Assembly (NCBI GenBank): GCA_038087015.1
Contig: JASBNA010000001.1
Span: 2,790,001 to 2,854,000 of the forward strand
DNA length: 64,000 nt
Direction of reading: 5' to 3'
From: Cerrena zonata
Lineage: Eukaryota; Basidiomycota; Agaricomycetes; Polyporales; Cerrenaceae
Shown: positions 13,114 to 23,172 of the stretch, piece after piece
How positions within the stretch are numbered: the stretch's first letter is position 1
Layout: each line of letters opens with the position of its first letter
Notes under the pieces: model-generated
What the model saw: only the letters and a program-made list of their open reading frames with translations
Databases searched by the model: none
Told to the model about the DNA's origin: nothing
Program-made: the position numbers and the translations under genes

Positions 13114-14189
13114 CTACTCTGTCATGCTCACGTCATTGTCATCCTCTGACGTTGTCCCTGAAGCTTCTGGCGCATCCTTTGCCACCATACTCTTGAGGAA
13201 AACATCGATTGGCTCGCCTTCAAGGATTCGGAATGATCCTTCCGGGGGTGCGTTGTGCTCGTGCACACTAGCGGGGCCAACGATGCCAATAGAAGTGTTG
13301 TTTATCGTAAGCTCCTTGTCCTGTTGGAGAGTTTCTCGTAACGCGTGTAGACCGTGACGGATTAAGTCCTCGAGATTGCCTAAACCAAGGGCATAATTGG
13401 ATTAAAGGTATGTAACGGGATCGGGGTGTACGTACAATCTGCAAAACTCTCGAAATGTTTCTCAAGATAGGTCTTGGCGCTTTGACTTCGCGCACCAATG
13501 GACATAGCATAGTACTCATATGAATTTCCAGATGGCGAAAACTCGTAGAGGTGGGGTCCAATTTTGTCCTGTCCGACCACAAGGAAACCGACGCCGTATG
13601 GTCGACGGCCATATTCTTGGGTGTTTACTTGTGCCTCTAGAGGTCCATGCGTCTATTGGATGTGATTTTATGAAGCACTATTGGTAACTCACTATCGGCT
13701 ATGGACGAAACGAGACGATTGACAGGGATTGGGCGGTTGAACACCATCCGAGAGGACATCGCCTGTTGCCGCATGAAGTTACTAGACCAAGAAATCAGCC
13801 TTTCAACGCATATATTGAGTAAGCAGTTACACACCTCAGAACTCGTGCATCAGATGTCAGACCAGCGATAGCAATCCCAACGTGATCATCTATTCGGTAC
13901 ATCTTCTGTTGGTACGACGCAAGCTCGCCCGTCGATCGCTACGGAATGTGTAAGAGATACCAATGAAGTAAATCAACATATCTTACCTTGAGGGCAAGTA
14001 GAATAGCATGTGTCTTTGATCTAAGACCTACAGCTGCCGAACCTTGCTTGACGGCTTCAAGAGCGTACTCGACTTGGTGGAGTCGGCCTTGAGGCGAGAA
14101 GACGGTGTTATCAGAGTCGTAAGTGTTTCTGAACTAGACGGTTCATATTAGCGTCATTTATTTGACATTCAAAATAAAGTACGTACCAT
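13114..14189 (-). CDS. PRE5: 20S proteasome subunit alpha-6 (PSMA1/Pre5)
   Basis: A structural alpha-ring subunit of the 20S proteasome. Six coding exons (14187-14189, 13987-14133, 13835-13938, 13693-13781, 13436-13636, 13114-13379) join in phase to 269 residues. The alpha-type N-terminal helix reads [20 protein letters not shown] then [17 protein letters not shown]; SLSxx-like features include [40 protein letters not shown] and [20 protein letters not shown]. RxQYD-like start, RPYGVGxL and GARSQxAKTYLE place it with alpha-6 rather than other alphas. The tail is acidic ([12 protein letters not shown]), normal for alpha subunits. Oddly, the first coding exon is the ATG alone: GTACGT follows it at once, and the next exon begins at TTC AGA AAC. 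Two ACGCGT sites lie just upstream. Confidence 0.95.
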
Positions 14190-14236
14190 TGTAGCAAGGT
14201 GGTGAGTGAAGGGAGTAGGAAATGGTGGTTAGGTCG

Positions 14237-14258
14237 ACGCGTTCACAAATGAACGCGT
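14237..14258. promoter_or_regulatory. Inverted ACGCGT pair upstream of the proteasome alpha-6 gene
   Basis: Two ACGCGT hexamers (14237-14242 and 14253-14258) form an inverted repeat with nine-base arms (acgcgttca and tgaacgcgt) and a four-base spacer. They lie 48-69 bases upstream of the ATG at 14189. ACGCGT is the MluI cell-cycle box bound by MBF in yeasts; use by this gene is inferred. Confidence 0.55.
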
Positions 14259-14505
14259 AAGTACGAAGTGCGATTCCCAATAAGGAAATCCGCTGTCATT
14301 GAAGCGGAACTCCCATCATCAATGTGGCACTTATACCTCTACAACCTGCGCTCGGACGTAAAAAATTGCTATCTATCAACAGAGCGTGGAGCACAACTCA
14401 CTTGTCAGCAGTAAATTGCTCCTTACTATGTTGTACGCGTTGTTGTGTTCGAATAAGCAGAGGCTATGACACTCCCTTCAAATCTCAAACCATTTCTCGC
14501 AGCCG

Positions 14506-14513
14506 TATAAATA
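14506..14513 (+). promoter_or_regulatory. TATA box
   Basis: TATAAATA lies about 41 bases before the ATG at 14554, a plausible distance if the leader is short. It supports a plus-strand promoter for the first of the two related unknown genes. Confidence 0.5.
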
Positions 14514-14553
14514 GGCAAGATTCTCCGCTCTCAATATCTACAACTTCACTAAA

Positions 14554-15517
14554 ATGGACTCGTTTCCTTCGTCTTCCGCTGCCATCCGACCTCTTATTCC
14601 TCCTCCGGCTGGTGATATGAGACACCGGCGCAACCTCCAAGAGAACATGAGATTAGAGAAAATCCTGATCTCTTTACTGATTTCGTAGTATGATTGGATG
14701 CTAAATTCTGTTTTATATCTTTCTAACAACTCATCTCAGGGATCCTTGACGTCACTCGCGCACTCAATGCTAGAAATCGGCAAAGACTACTCCGGTCAAA
14801 AGAGACAGAAATGGCAAGCGTTTGAGAAAAAGGTATTCATAGCACTCTTTATCCTTGATCAACATTTTAAGTGGCAATGGCTTCCACAGGCTTGCGACAT
14901 CAATCCGTTTCTGCGATACTATTCAGACGCATGGCCTGTGAAGGCTTTTATGCAGCCTCATCTTCATCGTCTGAAATCTTTGGTTAAAACTAGCTGCTCT
15001 CATACCCGAAAATCGAGGACTTCCGGAACCACTTGTCCTCAACTCAGATCCGAGGGACTCCGTACGCGGAGTCAAGAGGCTCTTGCCAATAAGTTGAATA
15101 ATGTAAGAACTTTCTTCATCCTAGAGTTGACGCCAGTTTATGAGTAATATCCCTAACAGACTAGGCCACCCGATATCATTATTATCGACGACGACTCGCC
15201 GGAGCCCACATCTCACAAGGTATTATTTAACACCTACTACAGTCTATACATGTTCATACTGGTACGTTTCGCAGGATATCGTGACGTCTGATCCCCTTAT
15301 ACTTCGGGATTTCCTCCGGGGTATGCACCTAAAGTTCGACATAGACGAGCTGATCAAGTCCCTACTCCGAATGGGCATCTCCAACAAAGATCAGCTCGTC
15401 GACGTTCTAACATGGCCTGAGGAACAGCAAAAAGCATTTTTCATGCTCGATGTTCGCATGACGTGTTTCGAATACCGTTCTCTGGTACATCACCTTCGTG
15501 CAAAATTACGTGATTGA
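14554..15517 (+). CDS. Unknown protein with SUMO-interaction-like motif, paralogue 1
   Basis: I do not recognise the family. Visible exons give, in order: GSLTSLAHSMLEIGKDYSGQ and KRQKWQAFEKK (14741-14832), ACDINPFLRYYSDAWPVKAF (from 14891), RPPDIIIIDDDSPEPTSHK (15163-15220) and DIVTSDPLILRDFLRGMHLK up to ELIKSLLRMGISNKDQLVDV and LTWPEEQQKAFFMLDVRMTC (15275-15517). IIIIDDD is a textbook hydrophobic-core-plus-acid SUMO-interaction pattern. The closing region, with G-I-S and L-x-W-P-E, looks like a small helical domain and recurs in the next gene. The first exon is uncertain: ATG 14554 opens MDSFPSSSAAIRPLIPPPAG, but its frame does not pass directly into the rest, so a further intron must lie between 14610 and 14670. 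A TATA box precedes it. Confidence 0.5.
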
Positions 15518-15922
15518 GAACTGTGATAATCTTAATCTTAACTTCTTCATCCTCCCACTATCAATCAGCCAGTGTCAGTACACACGTTCTTGGGATTTGT
15601 TTTCTGAGAGGACAATGCCAGCGCTGAGTAGTATTTATAAACTGCCCTCATCAAGATGTAACAAGTCTTTTTTCGTTGGTTTGATCCATTTGTTTTAAGA
15701 TTATGTTTATCCAGGTGTGAAATGGTCCTGAAGACGAGAATAAGGATGCCGGCAATGTTGATGGCCTTTCACAGGAGCCGCCCACTCCAGTCCAAGCTAA
15801 CCGGAATGCGTGTTAACAGCGTGTGCCAAGTGTCTCTGTAGCTCCAAATTACAAATATCTACGGGGCATGGTCACTCTTATCTCGAGCGTTGGACTGCAC
15901 AGTCTACATCCTTGACCTGCCG

Positions 15923-16850
15923 ATGTCGCCATTCCTAATCCCCAAGCCACCTGGGTATATGGGCATGCATGACCTCAAAAAGGTATTGAAGATGAGCGAT
16001 ACCCACTTCGATAAGTGGAAGGTAAGTAGAGGATATGCCGCTATCAATCTGTGGATCACGATCGTACTCGTCTTGATATAGAAAGATACAAAAGATCTGG
16101 CTGTAAAGTATCTGGCTCTTGATCGGCCTTTCACTCGACAGGATCCAACTTCATTCGCAAAAGTCATCCGCAAGGTGATTGCCTAGTGGAATGGAGGTGT
16201 AATACCATCTAACCATATGCTCTAGGCATGCAAAGCTTATCCCCAACTCAAACGGTACAAAGATTATTGGCCCCTTCGTGTATATGTCATTTTCTATCTC
16301 TCTCGTGCCTCAACACGCAAGCGTGTGAGGATCAGACCTACAACACCAGTATATATCATCTGATAGTAGGGACACGTCCCCAGAGATACCTATGCTCTCC
16401 ACTCAGGAGTGCGGTATTGTGAGTAGCCTCCATTACCCTCTTTGCATGATGTCGGGGTGAAATGAACACCTATGCTAGGTAGCTAAGGAAGAGGAATCTG
16501 GCGATGAAGACATCCGCTCCCGTACGTTCGCGACCCCCGCGCCCGCACTTCATGCGCCCTCATGCTCTGAAGTTTGTGTTCAAGACAAGTCGAACCTCAA
16601 ACCAGCCCCAGTTTTACCTAGGGCTGCCAGTGAACACTCATATTCTCTCGAAGCAGCTCTCTACGATATGAATCCAAAGTTGACCAATATTGCTGATCGG
16701 TTACGTACGAAAGGTATTTCTGAAGGTACAGACCTAATAGAGGTCTTGGGATGGCCGGAAATCACACAAAACTACTTCCTTCGAACAGAGGTGGGCATCA
16801 GTCCATTCCAGTGGATGATGTGGAAGGTCTGTTTTGAGAAAAGAAAGTAA
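15923..16850 (+). CDS. Unknown protein, paralogue 2 of the preceding gene
   Basis: This is related to the previous gene by eye. Exons give MSPFLIPKPPGYMGMHDLKK, KVLKMSDTHFDKWK, KDTKDLAVKYLALDRPFTRQ, DPTSFAKVIRK, ACKAYPQLKRYKDYWPLRVY, then an acidic Ser-rich linker (EEESGDEDIRSRTFATPAPA), and DMNPKLTNIADRLRTKGISE, GTDLIEVLGWPEITQNYFLR and VGISPFQWMMWKVCFEKRK. Shared with paralogue 1: an aromatic-rich helix (KACxxxPxLxxYxDxWPxxxxx) and the final domain with G-I-S, D-L/Q-L-I/V-x-V-L-x-W-P-E. The IIIIDDD motif is not seen here. The splice between about 16323 and 16480 is unresolved and the start could lie further upstream. Two such genes side by side point to tandem duplication with strong divergence. 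Confidence 0.5.
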
Positions 16851-17344
16851 TGGGTAGGCGTAGCTGGAGGTCAAAGAAGTCATCTTGTTGTATTGCTTTA
16901 CATAGTGCGACTCGAGTTTCCAGATTCAGAAATGTACCACCACACTGTATTCCAAACTGTGATGTATAACATGCATGTATTGATCGGGATCACATAAGAG
17001 ATCACAAAATGAGTCGATAACGAGCTCGCTCTTGAGGTATAGTATTGATCAGGTGGCGCATACGCAAGCGTTGTCGATAACGAGCATTTCCACAACATTT
17101 TTGCCTCGCTAAAAGTGTAATGCAAACCGTTTAGAGTATATTCTGCATAGACAGAAGAAAATACACACCACAGTAATCTGTCTCCCAGACGACCAACCGA
17201 CATAACGTCATCTCAGCTAAATCTAAGATGTCTTGCTCCTCGACATAACAGCAGTTAATGACTGTCACATCGCTGATAGGATAAGCTACAGCATCGTCAC
17301 TCCCGACAAATTGACCTGGCATTAGGAAGGGTGGGAGGCTCCCC
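16851..17344. other. Spacer with an out-of-frame F-box-protein-like tail on the minus strand
   Basis: On the minus strand about 17160-17300 reads YPISDVTVINCCYVEEQDIL then DLAEMTLCRLVVWETDYC. This resembles the usual C-terminus of mushroom F-box/LRR proteins but is out of frame with the gene at 17345. See the findings. Confidence 0.4.
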
Positions 17345-18739
17345 TCAGAGCCTATTCGGTACCCGGCTTCGAACCAGATCAACCACCGCTCGCCCCGTGA
17401 TATTAGTACACCATCGCAAATCAATCCTGGAAAGCTTTGGGCAAAGGCACCCAGATGCTTCCTGGTTGAAGAATCCTGCTTGTAGCAGACGCAATGTCGC
17501 ATCTGATATCGAACACTCGTGTAAACGAAGTTCGCGAAGATTTGGAAGGGCAGCAAAGCATGATGCGAAATATTGTGGCGAAAGGTCAATGTCGTAGAGC
17601 TCAACAGTCTCTATGGACGAGCTGCTGAGGTATCCTCCGGTATCACGTATCAGGTGTAATAGACTGGGCCCAATCGGATCTTGCCTAAAGCCTCGATCTT
17701 CCAATGACCGAAGATGCAATCTCCGGAGAGAGGGTATATGTAATTGGTATAGCAGCCCATTCATATTTGTGGGACCATATAGAACGAGCGATATGAGATT
17801 CGGAAGTGTTACGCCGTCTGGGTCTCCATCATCGATGTATTCACCTTCGTATTCAAGAGGCATCGACATACGTAGATGAGTGAGAAGAGGCATCGATGTG
17901 AGGAGAGAGATAATCGAACGTGCGGAAAGGGGGTGTCTTAACGAGGACTCTGTGATAGTGAGATCTAGGACTTGAGCTTGTGATGGAAATGTAACTGTTG
18001 TTGGCACCGCGTTGCAGGTTACGGAAAGATGTACGAGGTTCGGAGCCTTTTCTAACGATAAGGCACCCGCTAAATCAATGGTCACCCCATCCAAGTTGTC
18101 TACGTTTAGTTCGAAAGGGACGAGAGACGCGAGAGACATTCGTTTGAGTTGGTGAAATTTGGTGCTGGATTGGTCAATGCAAAGTGCAACGAGCTGCATG
18201 TGTTGTAGTAAATCTACCTCCAACGTGAAGGATTTCCACTCCGCCGCGTGTCTTAAGAGTAGACCCATAGCGTCGAGAAAAAGTGGAGCACGAATCTTCC
18301 ACGTAGAGATTAAAGTGATATGCAGAGGTGCATGGGAGGCCATTTTCAGCCAAAAACGGGTCCTTCCGAAAGCATTGCAGTCGTCGAGGTTCAGGTATAT
18401 GCGGGACCAGACTCTGGGAGATCTCGCTGCTTCCCGCCACTGGGAGCACACATGGGAAACGACAGCCGGAGCCATATACCAGCCGTCTTTGACGCAGATT
18501 CTGAAGATACGCGCCAGAAGCTCGGGTGGAATACGTCGAGCGAGAGTAATTACACCTTTGTGTCTATACATAGCCTTGAAGTGATCCGCTTGGGCTGTCC
18601 GGAGAGACGTGATCTGAGTATGCAAAGACTGAATCTGTTTGGTTAATTGAGCGACAGTCTGCTCATGAGTTTGAATTTCGGTCTCGGCCTCTGCTATCTC
18701 AGCAGCGGTAGGCTCGCGGCGGAAGACGGAGATAGTCAT
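17345..18739 (-). CDS. F-box and leucine-rich-repeat protein
   Basis: A single 464-codon frame. Residues 1-55 form a coiled coil (TVAQLTKQIQSLHTQITSLR). Residues 65-110 are an F-box-like segment: ARRIPPELLARIFRICVKDG, VVSHVCSQWREAARSPRVWS, with the L-P-x-E-(L/I)-L/I-x-x-I-F and C-x-x-W cores. The remainder is LRR-like, ending LPNLRELRLHECSISDATLR and CPKLSRIDLRWCTNITGRAV. Such proteins are usually substrate adaptors of SCF ubiquitin ligases; this architecture (coiled coil, F-box, LRR) forms one of the most expanded families in Agaricomycetes. The substrate is unknown. The stop follows RSRVPNRL and cuts the protein before a conserved-looking tail in another frame, so the allele may be slightly truncated or an intron may be hidden. 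Confidence 0.82.
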   Translation of the reverse strand: MTISVFRREPTAAEIAEAETEIQTHEQTVAQLTKQIQSLHTQITSLRTAQADHFKAMYRHKGVITLARRIPPELLARIFRICVKDGWYMAPAVVSHVCSQWREAARSPRVWSRIYLNLDDCNAFGRTRFWLKMASHAPLHITLISTWKIRAPLFLDAMGLLLRHAAEWKSFTLEVDLLQHMQLVALCIDQSSTKFHQLKRMSLASLVPFELNVDNLDGVTIDLAGALSLEKAPNLVHLSVTCNAVPTTVTFPSQAQVLDLTITESSLRHPLSARSIISLLTSMPLLTHLRMSMPLEYEGEYIDDGDPDGVTLPNLISLVLYGPTNMNGLLYQLHIPSLRRLHLRSLEDRGFRQDPIGPSLLHLIRDTGGYLSSSSIETVELYDIDLSPQYFASCFAALPNLRELRLHECSISDATLRLLQAGFFNQEASGCLCPKLSRIDLRWCTNITGRAVVDLVRSRVPNRL

Positions 18740-19249
18740 CTAGTATGCCTCTGATAGTTACTAAATGCTACCATTAACTTCGCTTGTGTCGGGTTATAGT
18801 AGACAATTACGTGTACTCGCCTGGTGTTCGCAGGTATTGGGCAGTATATCTGCTTACTCGGGTGACTTCCCGGAGCTGACTTGGAGTTCAACGTTCAAGT
18901 AATCTGTTTGGTACTGTTGTCCTACACCTTTGAAGCTGATTCCATAATAGGACTCATCGGAACAACACGTCTCTTGTGTAGACGCCTGTACGCCCTTACA
19001 GAGAACTACCATCCAGAATACTTCAGGTAATGATCTTTCATACAATTCAAACGCTAGTGATGATTCAGAGTGGAATCTTGCATCGACCCGGGGTATAACC
19101 TTTCATTTGGGTTGAGAAGAAGACCAAAAAATGTTCTAGATACTGCTGAAGCTTGGTTGACGTCTAAGAAGAAAGGATTACAACATACTAATTACGCGTT
19201 TTGTTTTCTTCCAGATTGTTTGATTGAGCTTTTAGGTTAAAAATTGACA
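18740..19249. other. Divergent promoter region between F-box gene and SSU72
   Basis: Only short chance frames are present. No TATA box or repeated element was found close to either start. Confidence 0.4.
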
Positions 19250-20389
19250 ATGGATCCCAGAAGAGCCCGCGACCCTCGTCTTGCACGAATGGATCCTCGC
19301 TTGCAACGCGCCCCAAATTCTCCCACTCCAGTTCCAACACCTCCGCAACAACTAGCACCTCCCATGCAGCGGCCTTCGTCCATGACATACTCCCAACCAA
19401 GCACGAGCACATACCCGCAATACCCTCCACCTCCACAATACCCTTCAGGAGCTCTGTCAAACCAACAGCTTTCCCGAGAAGCTCAAGATGCTTCTTCCAT
19501 ATCGCAACAGCCATCAAGTTCATCTGTACAATCCATGTACAAACCCAGGCCACTATTCTGTGTCGTATGCGCCAGTAATCAGGTACATACTAATTCTCCA
19601 TGGAGTTTTCTAAGGTTGACGTTTGTTATAGAATCGATCTATGGAGGGCCACTACGTCCTGTCGTAAGTAACAACCATGTTCTCTTCTCAGATTCCATAC
19701 ATAATGATTATAGAAATGCTGGTTTCCGTGTAATTTCATCAGGAACAGGATCTGCTGTCAGACTACCTGGACCCGCCATTGATAAGCCTAACATTTATCC
19801 ATTTGGTACCCCTTACAACGATATTTACGAAGAACTTCAAAATATGGACTCCAGACTGTGAGATTCTCCCTTTCCAACCAAATCGTTGACTGACCGTCCT
19901 GCTTTGATAGATATACCGCGAATGGCTTGCTTCAGATGCTCGATCGTAACCGAAAAATCAAATTAGCACCGGAACGATGGCAGGATGCAAGAACTGTGGC
20001 CGATATCGTCATTACCTGTGAAGAACGTTGCTTCGATGCCGTCTGCGATGGTACTCATTACCGCTATGACGAAATCATCGCGTTGATATTGACTTTGTCT
20101 TGGTTCAAACAGATCTTCTGACTCGTGGCGGTGACTTCAACAAACCCGTTCATGTAATCAATCTGGAGATCAAAGATAATCACGAGGAAGCACATATTGC
20201 AGGGAAAGCAATTGTAGAACTAGCCACAGCGGTGAGAGTGTATTTACCATCTATGTTAGTCTTTGCGATCCTAATCGATTTGCGCAGATTGAGACTGCCA
20301 ATGACATAGATGATGAGATTGAGGAGATATTGCAGGTACACAGAGAGAAGCATCCCCATAGCTTACTGCATGCTATAGCATACTATTAA
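19250..20389 (+). CDS. SSU72: SSU72 RNA polymerase II CTD phosphatase with extended N-terminus
   Basis: SSU72 removes Ser5 (and Ser7) phosphate from the polymerase II CTD and works in the cleavage/polyadenylation factor at termination. Six exons (19250-19582, 19632-19663, 19714-19857, 19911-20050, 20113-20231, 20288-20389) give 289 residues. The low-molecular-weight-phosphatase-like active site is C-x5-R-S (CASNQNRS, Cys107). The core is highly conserved: [80 protein letters not shown] and [20 protein letters not shown]. It ends [12 protein letters not shown] like its homologues. Unusual is the 100-residue Pro/Gln/Ser-rich N-terminus, which opens with repeated DPR motifs; most SSU72 proteins start almost at the active-site strand. 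Confidence 0.96.
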
Positions 20390-20855
20390 TTCGTATCGAT
20401 TTGGTGGGTTCGTTATGTACCTGAGAAGGGTCTGGCGACAGTTGTGACCTCTTCTAGCCTGGTGTAGAACGTTCTCACATCCATCTGCCCCTTGCTCTCA
20501 CCGTAGAGACGGACGTGGGGAAGGGAGCTCCGTTCTGGCAAATCGCTTATCGGTGCTGCTCAATATACATCCCATGGTCGACGCCTGTGTCCCAGTCCAC
20601 CTAGATACACTAAAGAATGATGTTTTCATTGCCTGCCATGTCGCAATGACTGTATTCGAGTGTTTCACGCCATGGAGAGATGCGTGAGAAATGAAGACGC
20701 GATGATCACCCAACTGATCTTATCTGCCAAACAGCTCTTGGGTTGCGTCAACTGCTATATAAACCACCGCCCATCATGCATCTGTCCGAGTCTTGTATTT
20801 ACACGCCCACTTCCATCGACACAGTCACATATCCCTATCCTCATACTCATCCACC
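20390..20855. other. Spacer with SSU72 3' end and peroxiredoxin promoter
   Basis: This holds the SSU72 3' UTR, then the promoter of the peroxiredoxin gene with a TATA box at 20756-20763. No additional gene was recognised. Confidence 0.45.
20756..20763 (+). promoter_or_regulatory. TATA box of the peroxiredoxin gene
   Basis: TATATAAA lies 93 bases upstream of the ATG at 20856. A strong TATA box suits a highly expressed, stress-inducible antioxidant gene. Confidence 0.6.
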
Positions 20856-21904
20856 ATGCCATCCCTCCGTCTCGGTAACATTGCCCCAGATTTTGAGGCT
20901 GAAACTACTCATGGTAACATCAAGTTTCATGACTGGATCGGAGATTCCTGGGTCAGTGTCATTATGACGTGATGTTTCCCTGTCGCTTATTTGTTCCTAC
21001 TTCTAGGCGGTCCTCTTCTCTCACCCAGGAGACTTCACTCCCGTCTGCACCACTGAGCTTGCTGAAGTCGCCAGGAGGTACGTGTTCATTGTATGCGCCC
21101 CGCTGTAACGACCTCTTATCCGTTACTTGACAGGGCGCCCGACTTCGCTAAGCGCAACGTTAAGGTTATTGGTATCTCCGCCAACGGCCTAGATGACCAC
21201 AAGAAATGGGTCCAGGATATCAATGAATGGGGTTCCAAATTCGCCCCGACATCAGTCGAATTCCCAATTGTATGATGTCACCATCATGATATCTGTTGTA
21301 TCCCCGCTGACCCCATATTAAGATCGCCGACGGCGAAAGGAAAGTTTCCACATTGTACGATATGTTGGATGAGCAAGATGCCACCAACAGAGATGCTAAG
21401 GGATTGCCCTTCACTGTAGGTTGACGCACAAGTAATTGGTTTCAGGAGCTCATCAACCATATTGACAGATCCGCACTGTCTTCATTATCGATCCCAAGAA
21501 AACCATTCGGTTGACCATCGCTTACCCCGCTTCCACTGGTCGTAACTTTGACGAAATCATTCGGTACGTGATCGTTGCATCGTCTGGAAACATTCATTAA
21601 ATTATGTTGTTTCTCAGGGTTATTGACTGTGAGTTGGGGTTTGACGAATAATGGTAGGAAGCAGAAACTGATACCATTTACAGCTTTGCAAATTGGTGAC
21701 AAGTATCGTGTAACCACCCCCGTCAACTGGAAGAAGGGCGACGACGTTATCGTTCACCCCTACTGTTTCCAATGAAGAAGCCAAAACCCTCTTCCCTGAG
21801 TTCACCATCCACAAAGTAAGTCCTGTTTTGCATGTATGCATAACGAACAGGTGCTCATTCGGAAATAGCCTTACTTGAGGACCACTCCTCTCAAGGTCGA
21901 GTAG
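20856..21904 (+). CDS. 1-Cys peroxiredoxin (Prx6 type)
   Basis: Reduces hydrogen peroxide and lipid hydroperoxides using a single peroxidatic cysteine. Spliced exons begin [32 protein letters not shown], then [20 protein letters not shown] with the peroxidatic Cys at residue 47, as in human PRDX6. Further Prx6 marks: [78 protein letters not shown] and [20 protein letters not shown]. The C-terminal domain ends [12 protein letters not shown]. Introns lie at about 20950-21006, 21079-21133, 21267-21321, 21415-21469, 21564-21617, 21629-21684, 21763-21766 (uncertain) and 21815-21868; the two around 21620-21780 need care. No mitochondrial presequence is present, so cytosolic location is likely. Confidence 0.92.
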
Positions 21905-23172
21905 ATGATATGGCTTGGTGTAGTAACAAATCAATGTTGTATTTTAGTATATTCGCATACCAACAAAATCCGTTCTCCCTGTCGGCATATCTGTCAGAAG
22001 TGTACATCTCTTGATGCCGCGAGAAATGGGCAACCGGATCGGACATCCTTGGTATTATGGTCTAGAGATCTATCACTATGCATTAGCGATGGAGACTCTC
22101 GTCTCCCACAGTCATCGTTCGGACCTGGGTCGGAAGTGCTTCAGCCTTGGATCTAAGGTCGTAAACGAGCAATGAATGTTCCAGAGGCTGTTCCAGGTTC
22201 GAGATGTGTCGCAGGGGCAGAAGGGTGTCCACGAACCTGCTAGTGTCACAGATATCTGCCATGTAACAGGGACAGATCAGGTTAGCGTACGAGTTACTGT
22301 CTCATGCTTGACTGTAATGGCCGTACAGTACACGATCCAGTTTGTAGACCCTTGGAGTTAGTAGATTCCATCTGTTTACATTACGCAGTATCCAAGATAT
22401 CCGAACTAGCACGGAAAGTTGATTGTACAGACCAAATAGATACATGGGAATGCTATTATGGCGTCGATGATATTATGTGGCTTCGGCGCTGCTCGCAAAC
22501 CGCAGACAGGCGGAGGTATGTCTCAACCCAACTTCTGGGCGCAGCGTTCCGTTAGCTGACCCCATTCTATTTCCAATGTATGCAGTTATAGCCTTGTTCT
22601 AGCCGTGTGATGTACTCCGAATTCGCAAGACTTGCTTAGTGACCAAGATGGAGGTCGGCTTGGTAAGGTACATATATATTAGGTGAATGCGCGAGTACTG
22701 TCGTCTCCTTCCCATCGGGCATTGAACGTTTGAACCTTCTCGATCGGTTGCCTGACAAAACACTGCCCGATACTGAGTGAATAGCAGTTAGAAGAACGTC
22801 ACGGTCTAATTTTCGGCGGGGACTCGGAGGCATAGGGTATCACCGTCGCAGACAAAATGGTGGTCCGAGCAAACGGAGAGTTAGGGAAACAACATATAAG
22901 TAAGCACAGTGCCCACGAGAATACGTCCACATAAGCTCTAGATGAACAACATATGTCAAATTTCGAAACAATTCGGAATGATCAGTCCTCGTCGATGGAG
23001 CGGCTTGAAGTATTGAGGTCGCTCACGCGTTCTCAAAATGGGCGTCTACGACGCGTGTACAGACGCGTCAGTCTTGAAGCAATACTATCGACTATCATCT
23101 AACTTGCTTCTACCCCATTAACCAGCTCCTGATAACTTCTTTCCTACAACTCATACTCGATTATCTTTTCAA
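21905..23172. other. Gene-free spacer
   Basis: About 1.27 kb with only short overlapping frames. It holds the peroxiredoxin 3' end and, near its right end, three ACGCGT sites in front of the proteasome alpha-2 gene. No tRNA or repeat was recognised. Confidence 0.5.
23025..23068. promoter_or_regulatory. Three ACGCGT (MCB-like) sites before the proteasome alpha-2 gene
   Basis: ACGCGT occurs at 23025-23030, 23051-23056 and 23063-23068, which is 105-148 bases upstream of the ATG at 23173. Three copies of a six-base palindrome within 44 bases are unlikely by chance. Confidence 0.55.
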
